Counted from the stretch's first letter, positions 1 to 9,954 are shown. The stretch: 56,118 bases of DNA from Xanthomonas dyei (GCF_002939865.1 NZ_MDEE01000031.1:658-56775); one strand, 5' to 3'. Notes: generated by a model not told the origin, from the letters alone. A program made the numbers and translations.

Positions 1-91
1 GGCGCTGCCGCAATCAATATTCAACCCGCATGTGAATCAGCCGCTATCCATGACATAGCGCCCTGCGCGGCGCGTTCTGGATACCGTTGCC

Positions 92-2242
92 ATGCCCGTT
101 GTTTCCCTGTTGCGTCGCCATGTTGCCAATCTCCCGCTGACCCGAAAATTCGTCCTGTTGTGCACGCTACTCACTGTGGGCGTGATCCTGCTCGCAGTCG
201 CTGCGGCACGTCTGCAATATCTGGATCTGGTCGAGGCGCGCAAACTCAGCGTCAGGACCGAGGTCGAGATGGGCCTGACGGTGATGTAGCACTACGCCGA
301 CAAGGTCAAAAGCGGCGAGCTGACCGCCGATCAGGCAAAGGACGCGGCGCGCACCACGCTGGCCGACATGCGCACCAACGATGGCGTAGATTACTTTTTC
401 ATTGTCGACCCGCAGATGCGCATCCTGATGCATCCCAAGCGCCCGGTCGGCACCGACATGTCCGATTACAAGAGCGATGCCGGGCAGTATGTGTATCGCG
501 ACATCAAGACCGCCATCGACAGCGGCGATGGCTTCAGCTATTACGACGCGCCCAAGCCGGGCAAGAAAGAACAACTGCCCAAGATCAGCTATGCCAAGAC
601 GTTTCCTGCCTGGAACTGGGTGCTGGTGATGGGCGTGTACGCCGAAGACATCCAGGTGCAGGCGTGGGGCTTTACGCGCACACTGACCTTGATCGGCGGC
701 GCACTGGTTGCGATGGTGATCGGCCTGTGCTGGTTGATCGCCTCGGCGATGGCCGCACCCTTACGCGCCGCCTCACGCACCGCCGAGGCGATTGCCTCGG
801 GCCGGTTCGACAACGACATCCGGGTGGAATCGCGCGATGAAACCGGCCAGTTGATGCACAGCATGCAGCAGATGCAAAACCAGCTGCAGCGCTTCAACGG
901 CGAGATGCAGACCATGATTCGCCTGCAGCAGGGCGAGAACATCGCGCACCGCATTCCGGAGGATTTTCCCGGCGATTACGGCAGCCTGGCGCATGGCGTG
1001 AACACGGTGGTGTTCGAACATCTGGACGCGATCAACGAAGCGATGGATGTGATGAGCGAATACGGCCGCGGCGATCTACGCCGCGACATGCGCCGCCTGC
1101 CCGGCCAGCGCGCGGCATTGCACGAAGCGCTGGATACCGTGAAGAGCAACCTGTCGGCGATCAACAGCGACATCGCGCGCTTGGCCGATGCCGCCGCGCG
1201 TGGCGACTTCTCCGCACGCGGCGAGCAGTCGCGCTATCAGTTTGCGTTTGCGGAAATGGTGCAGGCCTTGAACCGCCTGATGCAGCAGGCCGATGCCGGT
1301 CTGGACGATGTGGGCCGCATCATGGCCGCCATTGCCGACGGCGATCTGTCGCAGCGGGTGGAATCGCACTACGAAGGTGCCTTCGGCCGCCTGGCCGATG
1401 CCGCCAACCGCACCGCAATCCAGCTGACCAGCATCGTGCAGGGCATCCAGCATTCGGCCGAGATGATCAATACCGCCGCCGGTGAGATCGCCAGCGGCAA
1501 CACCGACCTGTCCACACGTACCGAACATCAGGCCGCGAACCTGGAAGAAACCGCTGCATCGATGGAAGAATTGACCTCTACCGTGCGTCAGAATGCAGAT
1601 AACGCGCGCCAGGCCAATCAACTGGTCAAAGGCACCGGCGATGTCGCCGAAAGCGGCGGCCGTGTGGTGCAGCAAGTGGTCGTCACCATGCAGGCGATCA
1701 CGCAATCGTCGGCACGTATTTCCGACATCATCGGTGTCATCGATGGCATCGCCTTCCAGACCAATATCCTGGCCTTGAATGCCGCAGTGGAAGCCGCGCG
1801 CGCCGGCGAACAAGGCCGCGGCTTTGCAGTGGTCGCAACCGAGGTCCGTGCATTGGCGCAGCGCTCGGCCGGTGCGGCCAAGGAAATCAAACAACTGATT
1901 TCCGATTCGGTGGAAAAGGTGGAGCAAGGCTCGGCGCTGGTGCAGCAGGCCGGCAGCACCATGACCGAGGTGGTCAGCTCGGTGAAACGCGTGACCGACA
2001 TCATGGCCGAGATCACCTCCGCCAGCACCGAGCAGAGCGCTGGTATCGAGCAGGTCAGCACCACGGTGATGCAGCTGGATGAAATGACCCAGCAGAACGC
2101 GGCGCTGGTGGAAGAAGCCACTGCGGCGGCGCGCAGCCTGGAAGATCAGGCAGCGGATCTGACGCGCGCAGTGGCCGTGTTCCAACTGGCACCGGCGCAG
2201 CCTGCGTCGATGCAGCGCCATCGCGTCGAGCAGGCTGCGTAG
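92..2242 (+). pseudogene. Methyl-accepting chemotaxis protein split by an in-frame amber codon
   Basis: Encodes a transmembrane chemoreceptor that would signal to CheA/CheW. Reading through the stop gives about 716 residues. TM1 is about residues 19-41, a single Cache-type periplasmic sensor about 48-195, TM2 about 196-219, and a HAMP domain follows. A second HAMP-like stretch comes next, then the cytoplasmic signalling hairpin with the conserved tip ([20 protein letters not shown], near residues 550-570). There is no C-terminal NWETF-type pentapeptide. Codon 66 is TAG at 287-289, between V-M and H-Y-A-D. The same frame continues without further damage to the stop at 2240-2242. CAG (Gln) is the likely ancestral codon. 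An internal ATG at 368 could yield 624 residues without TM1 and half of the sensor, so any product would be mislocalised. Family identity is certain; loss of function is inferred. Confidence 0.88.
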
Positions 2243-2260
2243 TAGTGCAGCAACACTACT
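2241..2260 (+). terminator. Small hairpin at the end of the chemoreceptor gene
   Basis: The arms AGTAGTG and CACTACT form a perfect 7-bp stem around a 6-nt loop, overlapping the stop codon. There is no T-tract, so it may only assist the larger hairpin downstream. Confidence 0.4.
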
Positions 2261-2278
2261 GCAAGTAGGCCAAGTCTT

Positions 2279-2324
2279 GATGCAACAGCACCACGTGGAG
2301 CGAGCCACGTCGTGCTGTTGCATC
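2279..2324. terminator. Long 20-bp hairpin between convergent genes
   Basis: A 20-nt arm starting GATGCAACAGCACC pairs with an arm ending GTGCTGTTGCATC around the 6-nt loop AGCGAG, with one mismatch. It lies between the convergent chemoreceptor and GGDEF genes and could act in both directions. It lacks a U-tract, so it may be a T-less terminator or an mRNA-stabilising stem. Confidence 0.6.
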
Positions 2325-2380
2325 ACGTCGAACAAGCTGGGTGGTAAGCGGGATGGCTTGCGGTTGCGCTTCGCGCGGAC

Positions 2381-2473
2381 GCACCCTCATCCGCCCTTCG
2401 GGCACCTTCTCCCGAGGGGAGAATGAACCGCGCGCACTCCGCTGCTCAAGCCCCTCTCCCGCTGGGAGGGTGA
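2381..2473. repeat. Xanthomonas-type intergenic hairpin repeat
   Basis: Three short hairpins follow each other: GCCC-TTC-GGGC, TTCTCCC-GAG-GGGAGAA and CTCCC-GCT-GGGAG. From memory, the pattern CACCCTCATCCGCCC...CCCTCTCCCGCTGGGAGGG matches a dispersed repeat common between genes in Xanthomonas genomes. It ends about 60 bp from the stop of the GGDEF gene. Confidence 0.55.
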
Positions 2474-2535
2474 TGGTGCCCCGTCGGCCAATATGCGGCG
2501 ACAAGCCAAGATACGCATTACCAATGCCGCTTGTC

Positions 2536-5133
2536 TCAACGCGCAGCGTCGCGGCGGTTCATTGCTGCGTCCTTGCTGCAGCGCGCATTCTTTGCGGCAT
2601 ACATCGCTTCGTCTGCGGCATGCATCAGGCTTGCCGCTTCGGCCTGGTCGCCGTGTTGCCAGGCGATGCCGATGCTGGGTTGGATCGGTAGCCGCTGCTC
2701 GCCGAACAGGGCGCCAGCGGAAGCCGCATGGCGGATGCGCTCGGCAACCCGCGCGCAGTCGGCGTCGGGCGTCTGCAGATTGTCCAGCAGCACCACGAAT
2801 TCGTCGCCGGCCAGACGTGCCACCAGGTAACGGCCTTCCACCGCGCGCTGCAGGCAATGGCCGAACTCCACCAGTACCGCATCGCCGGCGCGGTGGCCGT
2901 AGGTGTCGTTGATGCGTTTGAAGCCATCCAGATCCAGAAACATCACCGCCACCGCGCGCTGCAACCGATGCGCCTGCAGCACGGCGGTCTGCAATGCCTC
3001 GGTCCAGGCATGGCGGTTGGGTAGGCCGGTCAGCGCATCGCGGGTGGCGCGCTCGTGCATCAGGCGGTGCAAGGTCTTGTGGGCGGTAACGTCCTGCGCC
3101 ATCAGGAAGAACCCTTGCGCACCGCCCAGCAGGCGTCGGGTTCCTGGCACCAGGGTGATCTCCATATCGCGTGCGTTGCCACCCACGCGCAACACGTGCT
3201 CGAAACTGGCGCGCTGCCCGTCGGCCACCTGCGCCAATGCGGTGCGCGCAGTCGCGCTGAGCGGCGCGCCCAGCAGATGGGTGATCGGCGCGCCGACCAG
3301 GCTGGCCGGCTCCACGCCCAGCCAATCTCGGTGCGCTTCGTTGGCGAACAGGCAGCGCTGGCTGGCATCGAACTGGCTGACCAGCGCCGGGGTGGCATCG
3401 CTGATTGCGCGCAAGCGCGCTTCGCTCTCGGCCAGCCGTTCGGCGGCCACATGGCGCTCGGTGACGTCCTGGATCTGCGACACAAAATGCACCGGGGCAC
3501 CACTGCCGTCGCGCACCAGCGACACCGACAACTGCGCCCAGATCACCGCGCCTTGCTGGCTGATGTAGCGCTTGGCCAGGCTGTAGCTGTCGCGCTTGCC
3601 GGCGATCAATTCCTGCACCAGTTGCAGATCCATTTGCAGATCGTCCGGGTGGGTGATCTGCTGGAAGGTCGTGCGCAGCAATTGCTCGCGCGGGTAGCCG
3701 AGAATGCTGCACAAGGACGGATTGACGTCGCGCCAGGCGCCCTCCAGCGAAACGATCGCCATGCCTTGCGGTGCGGTTTCGAAGGCGCCGGTGAAGCGTT
3801 CGGCGGCCAGCTGCGCGGCGGCCTGCGCCTGCAGCTCCGCAGTGACATCGATGGCCATGGCCAGATACCCGGCAAGCCCTTGTTGCGCATCGTGGATGAC
3901 GTTGAAGCACAGCCGCACCCGGCGCAACTCGCCGTCCTTGCGCACCAGCGTCCACAGTTCTTCGGTCAGCACATTGCCGGCGGCCGCCGCCGCCAGTTCC
4001 ACATACGCCAGCGGCGACAACGCCAACGTGGCCATGTGGCGCTCCAGCTCGGCCTGCAGATGGAACCGCGACGGGCAGCTGCCCAGCACTTCGTCGGCCG
4101 CGTAGCCCAGCAGTTGTTCGGCACCGGGATTGAACAACTCGATGCGCCCCTGCGGGTCGAAGGCGATGATCGCCACGTCCTGCGAGGCATCCACCAGCGC
4201 CTGCAGCCGCGCGCGCTCGGCAGACAAGGCCGCCGACGCATCCCGCAGCTGGGTGATGTCGTGCATCACGCATACCGCGCCCAACGCAGTGCCCTTGTCG
4301 CCGACCACCGGATCTGCATTGCACAGCACGCTGCGCGGAGGCTGCCCGTTGGCACGGATCACCAGTTCGGCATTGCGCACGTGCTCGCCGCGCCAGGCAC
4401 GCAGTAGCGGGATGGCCTCGGTGGGCAGCAGAGCGTTGCCGTCTGCGCTGTACAGATCGAAATGCTGCGCCCATTGCGCCGGTGGCAGCACGCGCGGGTC
4501 GGTGCCATGCCATTGCCGCGCGGCGTTGTTGAACTCGCGCAGCAGGCCGTCGGTGCCGCAGGCCACCACGCCGTCGGGCATGGCTTCCAGCAACATGCTC
4601 AAGGTTTGCCGTTGCGCCTGCGCATCGCGCCGATCGCGACGCGCTTCCAGCTGGCCGACCGCCTGCCGCGCCAGACGGATCAGCGCCTGTTTCTGATGGT
4701 CCTCGAGCACGCGCGATTGGGTGCTGAGCGTGCACAGGGTGCCGTAGGCATAGCCTTCGCGGCCGATCAGCGGCACGCCGACGTAGGAGCGCACCCCGGG
4801 TGCGGCGATCACCAACGGGTTGTTGACGAAGCGTGGGTCGGCCTCGGCATCGGGGATCTCCATCAACTCGGTGCCCATCACCGCGTAGGAGCAGAACGAC
4901 ACGCTACGCGGTGTGCCTTCCAGGTCGGTGCCGCAGCGCGCCTTGAACCATTGCCGGTCGGCATCCAGCAGCGACACCAGTGCCATCGGCGCGCCGGTGA
5001 CATGCGCCGCCAGCCACGCGATATCGTCGAACTCGGGCTCTGCTTCGGTGTCCAGCACGCCCAGACGGCGGACCGCGTCCACGCGCAAAGCATCGTTGGC
5101 GGGAATCGGCACGGGCGGCAACAGGACGGTCAT
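2536..5133 (-). CDS. GAF-PAS-GGDEF sensor diguanylate cyclase
   Basis: Predicted cytosolic protein of 865 residues that would make cyclic di-GMP in response to a small-molecule or redox signal. An N-terminal GAF domain covers about 15-165 and includes SLLDADRQWFKA. About four PAS units with PAC tails cover about 175-680, and a GGDEF domain covers 690-860. The signature is AGDEF at residue 775, a variant often still active, and the metal-binding motif LDLDGFKRIND is intact. No RxxD inhibitory site lies before it (the spot reads EGRY), so product inhibition by the usual route is unlikely. A TTG 22 codons upstream is also possible, but the ATG at 5133 directly precedes the conserved N-terminus. 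No transmembrane segment is seen. Its GAF resembles that of the protein at 8945, on the far side of the M16 gene. Confidence 0.9.
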   Translation of the reverse strand: MTVLLPPVPIPANDALRVDAVRRLGVLDTEAEPEFDDIAWLAAHVTGAPMALVSLLDADRQWFKARCGTDLEGTPRSVSFCSYAVMGTELMEIPDAEADPRFVNNPLVIAAPGVRSYVGVPLIGREGYAYGTLCTLSTQSRVLEDHQKQALIRLARQAVGQLEARRDRRDAQAQRQTLSMLLEAMPDGVVACGTDGLLREFNNAARQWHGTDPRVLPPAQWAQHFDLYSADGNALLPTEAIPLLRAWRGEHVRNAELVIRANGQPPRSVLCNADPVVGDKGTALGAVCVMHDITQLRDASAALSAERARLQALVDASQDVAIIAFDPQGRIELFNPGAEQLLGYAADEVLGSCPSRFHLQAELERHMATLALSPLAYVELAAAAAGNVLTEELWTLVRKDGELRRVRLCFNVIHDAQQGLAGYLAMAIDVTAELQAQAAAQLAAERFTGAFETAPQGMAIVSLEGAWRDVNPSLCSILGYPREQLLRTTFQQITHPDDLQMDLQLVQELIAGKRDSYSLAKRYISQQGAVIWAQLSVSLVRDGSGAPVHFVSQIQDVTERHVAAERLAESEARLRAISDATPALVSQFDASQRCLFANEAHRDWLGVEPASLVGAPITHLLGAPLSATARTALAQVADGQRASFEHVLRVGGNARDMEITLVPGTRRLLGGAQGFFLMAQDVTAHKTLHRLMHERATRDALTGLPNRHAWTEALQTAVLQAHRLQRAVAVMFLDLDGFKRINDTYGHRAGDAVLVEFGHCLQRAVEGRYLVARLAGDEFVVLLDNLQTPDADCARVAERIRHAASAGALFGEQRLPIQPSIGIAWQHGDQAEAASLMHAADEAMYAAKNARCSKDAAMNRRDAAR

Positions 5134-5318
5134 GGCGTGATCGGCGGGCGGCGTGTGGGCTAGGTAGGTCGCACCAGGTAACGGCGAGGCGACGATCAAC
5201 TTGAGTGCACCCAGCCGTGGCTGCTTTGGGGCCTATCCCACCCCCCATGCCGAACAGCATTTGCGGCCTCGCCAAGCAGCCACTACCCTCGGCCGATTGT
5301 CCTGCTCTGGAGTGTCAC

Positions 5319-8198
5319 ATGCTGCGTCCGTTGTCCTTGTTGATCGCCGGCGTGCTCGGCGTCGCTGCCGGTACCGTTCCGCCCGTCGCACAGGCCGCCC
5401 CGGCCAGCCTGTCCAAGACCGCGGACAGCAGCGCCATTCCCGACATCGCCTACACCCGCTTCACCCTGCCCAACGGCCTGACCGTGGTGGTGCACGAGGA
5501 CCACAAGGCGCCGGTGGTGGCGGTGAGCATCTGGTACCACATCGGTTCCGGCGACGAGCCGGCCGGCAAGACCGGCTTTGCGCATCTGTTCGAGCATCTG
5601 ATGTTCTCCGGCTCGGAAAACAACAAGGGCAGCTTCTTTGCGCCGCTGGAACAGGTCGGCACCACCGACATGAACGGCACCACCTGGTTCGACCGCACCA
5701 ACTACTTCGAAACCGTACCGACCACCGCGCTGGATACCGCGCTCTGGCTGGAATCGGACCGCATGGGCCACCTGCTCGGCGCCATCGGCCAGGAAGAACT
5801 CGACACCCAGCGCGGCGTGGTGCAGAACGAAAAGCGCCAGGGCGAAAACCGCCCCTATGGCCGCGTGGACCAGAACATCCTGTCCAACCTGTTCCCGGCC
5901 AACCACCCGTACCAGCACGACACCATCGGCTCGATGGAAGATCTGGACGCGGCCTCGCTGGGCGACGTCAAACAGTGGTTCAACGACAACTACGGCGCCG
6001 CCAACACCACCCTGGTGCTGGCCGGCGACATCACCGTGGCACAGGCGCGCGCCAAGGCACTGCAGTACTTCGGCGATATCCCGTCCGGCAAGCCGGTGGC
6101 GCGTCAGCAGCCGTGGGTCACCCCGCTGGCCGCGCAGAAGCGCGGCGTGCAGCACGACCATGTGTCGCAGCCGCGCATCTACCGCACCTGGGCCGCGCCG
6201 CAGCTGGGCACCGACGACATGATCCAACTGGATCTGGCCACCACCGTGCTGGGTGGCGGCAAGACCTCGCGGCTGTATCAGCGCCTGGTCTATCAGGACA
6301 AGCTGGTCGATGACGTGTCCGCCTCGGTGCAGCCGTTTGCGCTGTCCAGCCAGATGCAGATCCAGGCCGACGTCAAGGACGGCGTGGACCCAGCCAAGGT
6401 CGAGGCGGTGATCGACGAAGAACTCAAGAAATTCATCGCACAAGGCCCGACTGCCGACGAGTTGCAGCGCGCGCAGGTGGCCTACCGCGCCGGCTTCGTG
6501 CGCGGGCTGGAAAAGGTCGGTGGCTTCACCGGCAAGGCGGTGCTCCTGGCCGAGGGCCAGGTCTATCGCGGCGACCCGGGTGCCTACAAAAAAGATCTGC
6601 AGCGCGGCCAGGCCGCCACCGTGGACAGCGTCAAGCAGGCCTCCGCCACCTGGTTCGGCAAGGGCGACTATCTGCTCACCGTACTGCCGGCCGGCAAGGA
6701 TTTCGACCCGGCTGCCGAAGACAAGGCGGTGGTCGCGCGCGCCGCCGAACCAGGCAAGCCGGCGCCCAAGCTGCCCGCCGCGGGCAAGTACACCGTCACC
6801 GCTTCGAACGTGAATCGCAGCACCGGCGTGCCCAAGACCACCCAGTTCCCTGACCTGAGCTTCCCCAAACTGCAGCGCGGCAAGCTGAAGAACGGCATCG
6901 AAGTGGTACTGGCCGAGCGCCACACCATCCCGGTTACCCAGGTCGAGTTGCTGTTCGACGCCGGTTACGCCGCCGACCAGGGTAAGAAGCTCGGCACCGC
7001 CAGCTTCAGCGCCGCCCTGATGAACGAGAGCACCGCGTCGCTGGATTCGGTGGAAGTGGCCCAGCGCAAGCAGCGCCTGGGCGCGATCACCGGCGTCGGC
7101 TGCGATCTGGATAGCTGCAGCGCCTCGCTCAATGCCCTCAACGACCAATTGCAGCCATCGCTGCAGTTGTTCTCCGACATCGTGCGCAACCCGGCGTTCA
7201 AACCGTCGGACATCGAACGCATCCGTGGCCAGTGGCTGGCCGGCATCGCGCAGGAAAAGACCAAACCCACCAGCCTGGGCCTGCGTGCGCTGCCGCCGCT
7301 GCTGTACGGCGACAAGCATCCGTACGGGATCCCGCTCACCGGCAGCGGCACCGAGGCGGCGATCAAGAGCCTCAATGCCAAGGACCTGCAAGCCTTCCAT
7401 GGCCAGTGGCTGCGCCCGGACAACCTGCGCATCCTGGTCGCCGGCGACACCACGCTGGCGCAGATCATCCCGCAGCTGGATGCCGCATTCGGCGACTGGA
7501 AGGCGCCGGCCAGCCCGCTGCCGAAGAAGAACCTGGTCGACGTGGCCGTGCAGCCCAAACCGCGTGTGTACCTGATCAACCGGCCGGATGCGCCGCAGTC
7601 GGTGATCCTGGCCGGCCTGCTGGCACCGTCGACCAAGACCCAGGACAACCTGGCCATTGGCGTGGCCGACGATGCCTTCGGCGGCACCTTCACCTCGCGG
7701 TTGAACATGAACCTGCGCGAGAACAAGCGCTGGGCCTACGGTGCCGGCACTCGTTTGATGGATGCCCAGGGCCAGCGGCCGTATCTGTTCTCCGCACCGG
7801 TGCAGACCGACAAGACCGCCGAGTCGGCCAACGAGATCCTCAAGGAAGCCCGGGCCATCGTCGGCGACAAGCCGCTGACCGACGAGGAGATCGAAAAGAT
7901 CAAGAACCAGAGCATCCGCGCCCTGCCCGGCAGCTACGAAACCACCACCGCCGTGCTCGGCGCGATCGAGGGCATCGTGCAGTTCGACCGCCCGGACGAC
8001 TACGTGCAGACGCTCAAGCCGCGCCTGGAAGCGATCGACCAACCGGCCGCGCAGAAGGCCATCGCACAGATCATCAAGCCCGACGCAATGACCTGGGTGA
8101 TCGTGGGCGACCTGAAGAAGATCGAAGCCCCGGTGCGCGCGCTCAAGCTGGGCGAAGTGCAGGTGCTGGACGCCGACGGCAAGCCGGTCAAGCGCTGA
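5319..8198 (+). CDS. Secreted M16 family zinc metallopeptidase, two-domain
   Basis: A 959-residue periplasmic or exported peptidase of the pitrilysin/insulinase family. Residues 1-26 form a signal peptide (MLRPLSLLIAGVLG...AQA). The inverted zinc motif HxxEH is at H89-L-F-E-H93, with the downstream zinc-ligand glutamate region following in the first catalytic half. The second half (about 500-930) repeats the M16 fold without the zinc motif, as expected for a two-repeat enzyme that folds as a clam-shell. The ATG at 5319 is chosen because GGAG sits 6 nt upstream and the signal peptide starts there; an in-frame extension back to 5205 shows no protein-like sequence. Such enzymes degrade oligopeptides after uptake. 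A strong hairpin follows the stop. Confidence 0.92.
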   Translation: MLRPLSLLIAGVLGVAAGTVPPVAQAAPASLSKTADSSAIPDIAYTRFTLPNGLTVVVHEDHKAPVVAVSIWYHIGSGDEPAGKTGFAHLFEHLMFSGSENNKGSFFAPLEQVGTTDMNGTTWFDRTNYFETVPTTALDTALWLESDRMGHLLGAIGQEELDTQRGVVQNEKRQGENRPYGRVDQNILSNLFPANHPYQHDTIGSMEDLDAASLGDVKQWFNDNYGAANTTLVLAGDITVAQARAKALQYFGDIPSGKPVARQQPWVTPLAAQKRGVQHDHVSQPRIYRTWAAPQLGTDDMIQLDLATTVLGGGKTSRLYQRLVYQDKLVDDVSASVQPFALSSQMQIQADVKDGVDPAKVEAVIDEELKKFIAQGPTADELQRAQVAYRAGFVRGLEKVGGFTGKAVLLAEGQVYRGDPGAYKKDLQRGQAATVDSVKQASATWFGKGDYLLTVLPAGKDFDPAAEDKAVVARAAEPGKPAPKLPAAGKYTVTASNVNRSTGVPKTTQFPDLSFPKLQRGKLKNGIEVVLAERHTIPVTQVELLFDAGYAADQGKKLGTASFSAALMNESTASLDSVEVAQRKQRLGAITGVGCDLDSCSASLNALNDQLQPSLQLFSDIVRNPAFKPSDIERIRGQWLAGIAQEKTKPTSLGLRALPPLLYGDKHPYGIPLTGSGTEAAIKSLNAKDLQAFHGQWLRPDNLRILVAGDTTLAQIIPQLDAAFGDWKAPASPLPKKNLVDVAVQPKPRVYLINRPDAPQSVILAGLLAPSTKTQDNLAIGVADDAFGGTFTSRLNMNLRENKRWAYGAGTRLMDAQGQRPYLFSAPVQTDKTAESANEILKEARAIVGDKPLTDEEIEKIKNQSIRALPGSYETTTAVLGAIEGIVQFDRPDDYVQTLKPRLEAIDQPAAQKAIAQIIKPDAMTWVIVGDLKKIEAPVRALKLGEVQVLDADGKPVKR

Positions 8199-8209
8199 CT
8201 CGGTGCCCG

Positions 8210-8248
8210 TGCCCCCGCCCGTTTGCCAGATGCAGACGGGCGGGGGCA
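8210..8248 (+). terminator. Strong GC hairpin after the M16 gene
   Basis: Arms of 17 nt (TGCCCCCGCCCGTTTGC and its partner) pair with one G-U wobble around the loop CAGAT, 11 nt after the stop codon. There is no U-tract. Its position argues for a terminator. Confidence 0.75.
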
Positions 8249-8600
8249 GTGGTGGGTTGGTTCGGCATGGATGGTTTAGGTGATTCGTCGGTCGGTTGGC
8301 CGGTCGATCGATCAATTGGTCGCTAGGTTGTTCGATTGGTTGGTTGCCGACCGTGGATTGGCCGCCTGTTCGCTTGTTTGGCCGGTTGTGGAGTAGCCCG
8401 TTGAGCAGTGACCGAGCCAGTGGTCAGCCGGGCAATGGATTGCCCGGCTGTTCGCGTGGTCGATCGACTGGTCGGCTAGTCGTGCGCCGTTTGCAATCGG
8501 CCCGTTACGCTATCCGCACCACACCGCCGCCCGACTATGTTTGGGCCAGCGGCTATTTGATTGCTCGATCGCTCGCTCGACTGTTTCGTTGATTGACTGC
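8249..8600. other. Non-coding G/T-rich spacer with a perfect palindrome
   Basis: No convincing gene lies between the M16 stop and the GAF gene at 8945. From about 8245 to 8400 the plus strand is strongly G/T-rich with many GGTTGG, GGTCGATCGAT and TTGGTTGG-like words, unlike the flanking genes. At 8425-8450 a perfect 12-bp inverted repeat (CAGCCGGGCAAT and complement) surrounds only GG. CGATCG-type words recur to about 8580. Function unknown. Confidence 0.5.
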
Positions 8601-8731
8601 TGGCGGCTAGCAATCAGCAGTAGCCGCAGCTGGACCATCGGCGCTTGGCATTGCGGCCCGCTCAAGCTGAGCCGTACGCCACACCCCACGCATCCGTGCA
8701 GCACTTCGATTTCCAGCGGCGGCAACTGCTG

Positions 8732-8875
8732 GAGCGAACGACAAAACGACCGCGCTCACCGCCGGGCGGGCGCGGCCGGTCTGCGTTACGGCATCCACCG
8801 CTCATACAGTGCGGTTCTAAGTGCGCCGCCCATACGCAGCTGACAACCGCTCGCCGCCTCTTAGCCGCCCTAAAT
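8732..8875. repeat. Degenerate copy of the 141-bp MITE-like repeat
   Basis: Aligns along its whole length with the better copy at 30205-30345 in the same orientation. Shared blocks include ACAAAACGAC near the left end, GGGCGGGCGCGGCCGGT in the middle and TAGCCGC-CTAAAT at the right end. The terminal repeats are eroded (GAGCGaacgACAAAAC), so this is an old, immobile copy. Confidence 0.65.
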
Positions 8876-8944
8876 ATCGACGCCATGTTATCGGCCGCTC
8901 CGGTAAGGTTGGCGGCTGTCCTCGACAAGTAATTGGCCGATTCG

Positions 8945-9874
8945 ATGAAAGAGATGCCGACGGTAGATGAAGCCTCCCGCCAGCAGGTCCTCGATGGGTA
9001 TCGCATCGTCGACAGCCTGCCGGAAGAGACGTATCAGGACATCGTTCGGGTGGCCGCATCGCTGTGCGATACGCCCATTGCGCTGATGTCGCTGGTGGAT
9101 CGCGACCGCCAATGGTTCAAGGCCCAACTGGGTCTGGGGCTGCAACAGACCGATCGCAGCCAGGCGGTGTGCGACCACGCCATTCGCGACCCGAGCCACC
9201 TGTTGGAAGTGCCGGACCTGACCAAGGACCCGCGGTTTCGCGATATTTCCGTGGTCACCGGCGACACCGGCGCACGCTTCTACGCAGGCATGCCGTTGGT
9301 GACGACCGAAGGCGTGGCGCTGGGCACCGTGTGCGTGCTCGATATCGAACCGCGCACGCTCAACGACCTGCAGCGCACCGGCTTGCAGGCGCTGGCTCGC
9401 GTCACCATGAACTTGCTGGACGCACGCCAGGAAGCGCTGCACCAGGAGCGCGCGGCCATCCTGCAGCCGGCCGCCGCCGCGGCAACTGCGCTGGATGTCG
9501 AAGCGCCGTACCGGCTGGTGATTCTGGAAGTGCAGGAGCTGGCCGCCCTGGCCGAACGCCAGAGCGAACGGCTGCTTGGCCGTAGCTTGCAACAGCTCGA
9601 CCAGGCATTTGCCGCACTCGTGCAGGGGCCGGGCAATAGCATCGACCGGGTCACCGAGAGCGCGGAATTCATCGCCGTCCTACGTGGCCCCGATGCCGAT
9701 CGCACGCTGCAACAGCTGCGCGACGTCGCGCACTTGCAACATGCACTCGGGCTGACGGTCTTACTCGGCGAAGCACAAGCCACCCGCGCCGACGAACCGA
9801 TCGGCCAGGTCTTTTTACGCGCGGAAATTGCGCTGAGCGCAGAGAAGGATCGTTACCGGCAGAGTCTGGCGTAG
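8945..9874 (+). CDS. GAF domain protein with a degenerate GGDEF domain
   Basis: A 309-residue soluble protein. Residues about 10-165 are a GAF sensor module (SLVDRDRQWFKAQLG, then VCDHAIRDPSHLLEVPDL). Residues about 175-309 keep the layout of a GGDEF domain but have lost its chemistry: the signature position reads RVTESAEFIAVL instead of a GGDEF core, and the metal-binding LDLDxF position reads LEVQEL. The closing helix (LRAEIALSAEKDRYRQS) resembles the ADxALYxAK end of GGDEF domains. It is therefore probably a non-catalytic sensor or a c-di-GMP pathway partner. Starts at 8945 (ATG) or 8954 (ATG) are both possible; no strong ribosome site separates them. The GGDEF relationship is my inference from motif order. 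Confidence 0.82.
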   Translation: MKEMPTVDEASRQQVLDGYRIVDSLPEETYQDIVRVAASLCDTPIALMSLVDRDRQWFKAQLGLGLQQTDRSQAVCDHAIRDPSHLLEVPDLTKDPRFRDISVVTGDTGARFYAGMPLVTTEGVALGTVCVLDIEPRTLNDLQRTGLQALARVTMNLLDARQEALHQERAAILQPAAAAATALDVEAPYRLVILEVQELAALAERQSERLLGRSLQQLDQAFAALVQGPGNSIDRVTESAEFIAVLRGPDADRTLQQLRDVAHLQHALGLTVLLGEAQATRADEPIGQVFLRAEIALSAEKDRYRQSLA

Positions 9875-9954
9875 GCGGCTTCGCCGCTGCCGTACCACCC
9901 CGTACGAACGCCCTGCCTTTGAGCCAAATTTACAGCGCACCGTAAATGCCCCAC

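Noticed and set aside
5283..8315. A 1010-codon minus-strand open frame opposite the M16 gene
   Set aside because: It is the His/Gly/Arg-rich antisense of a well-supported gene in high-GC DNA; no domain or ribosome site.
8932..8945. A fourth Gln-to-stop event (TAA at 8930) before the GAF gene
   Set aside because: The frame upstream of the TAA lies in a spacer next to a MITE remnant and shows no family similarity; the GAF domain starts normally after it.
9868..9890. UUCG-type hairpin terminator after the GAF gene
   Set aside because: Only about five pairs form, with a C-C clash at the proposed tetraloop; too weak to call.
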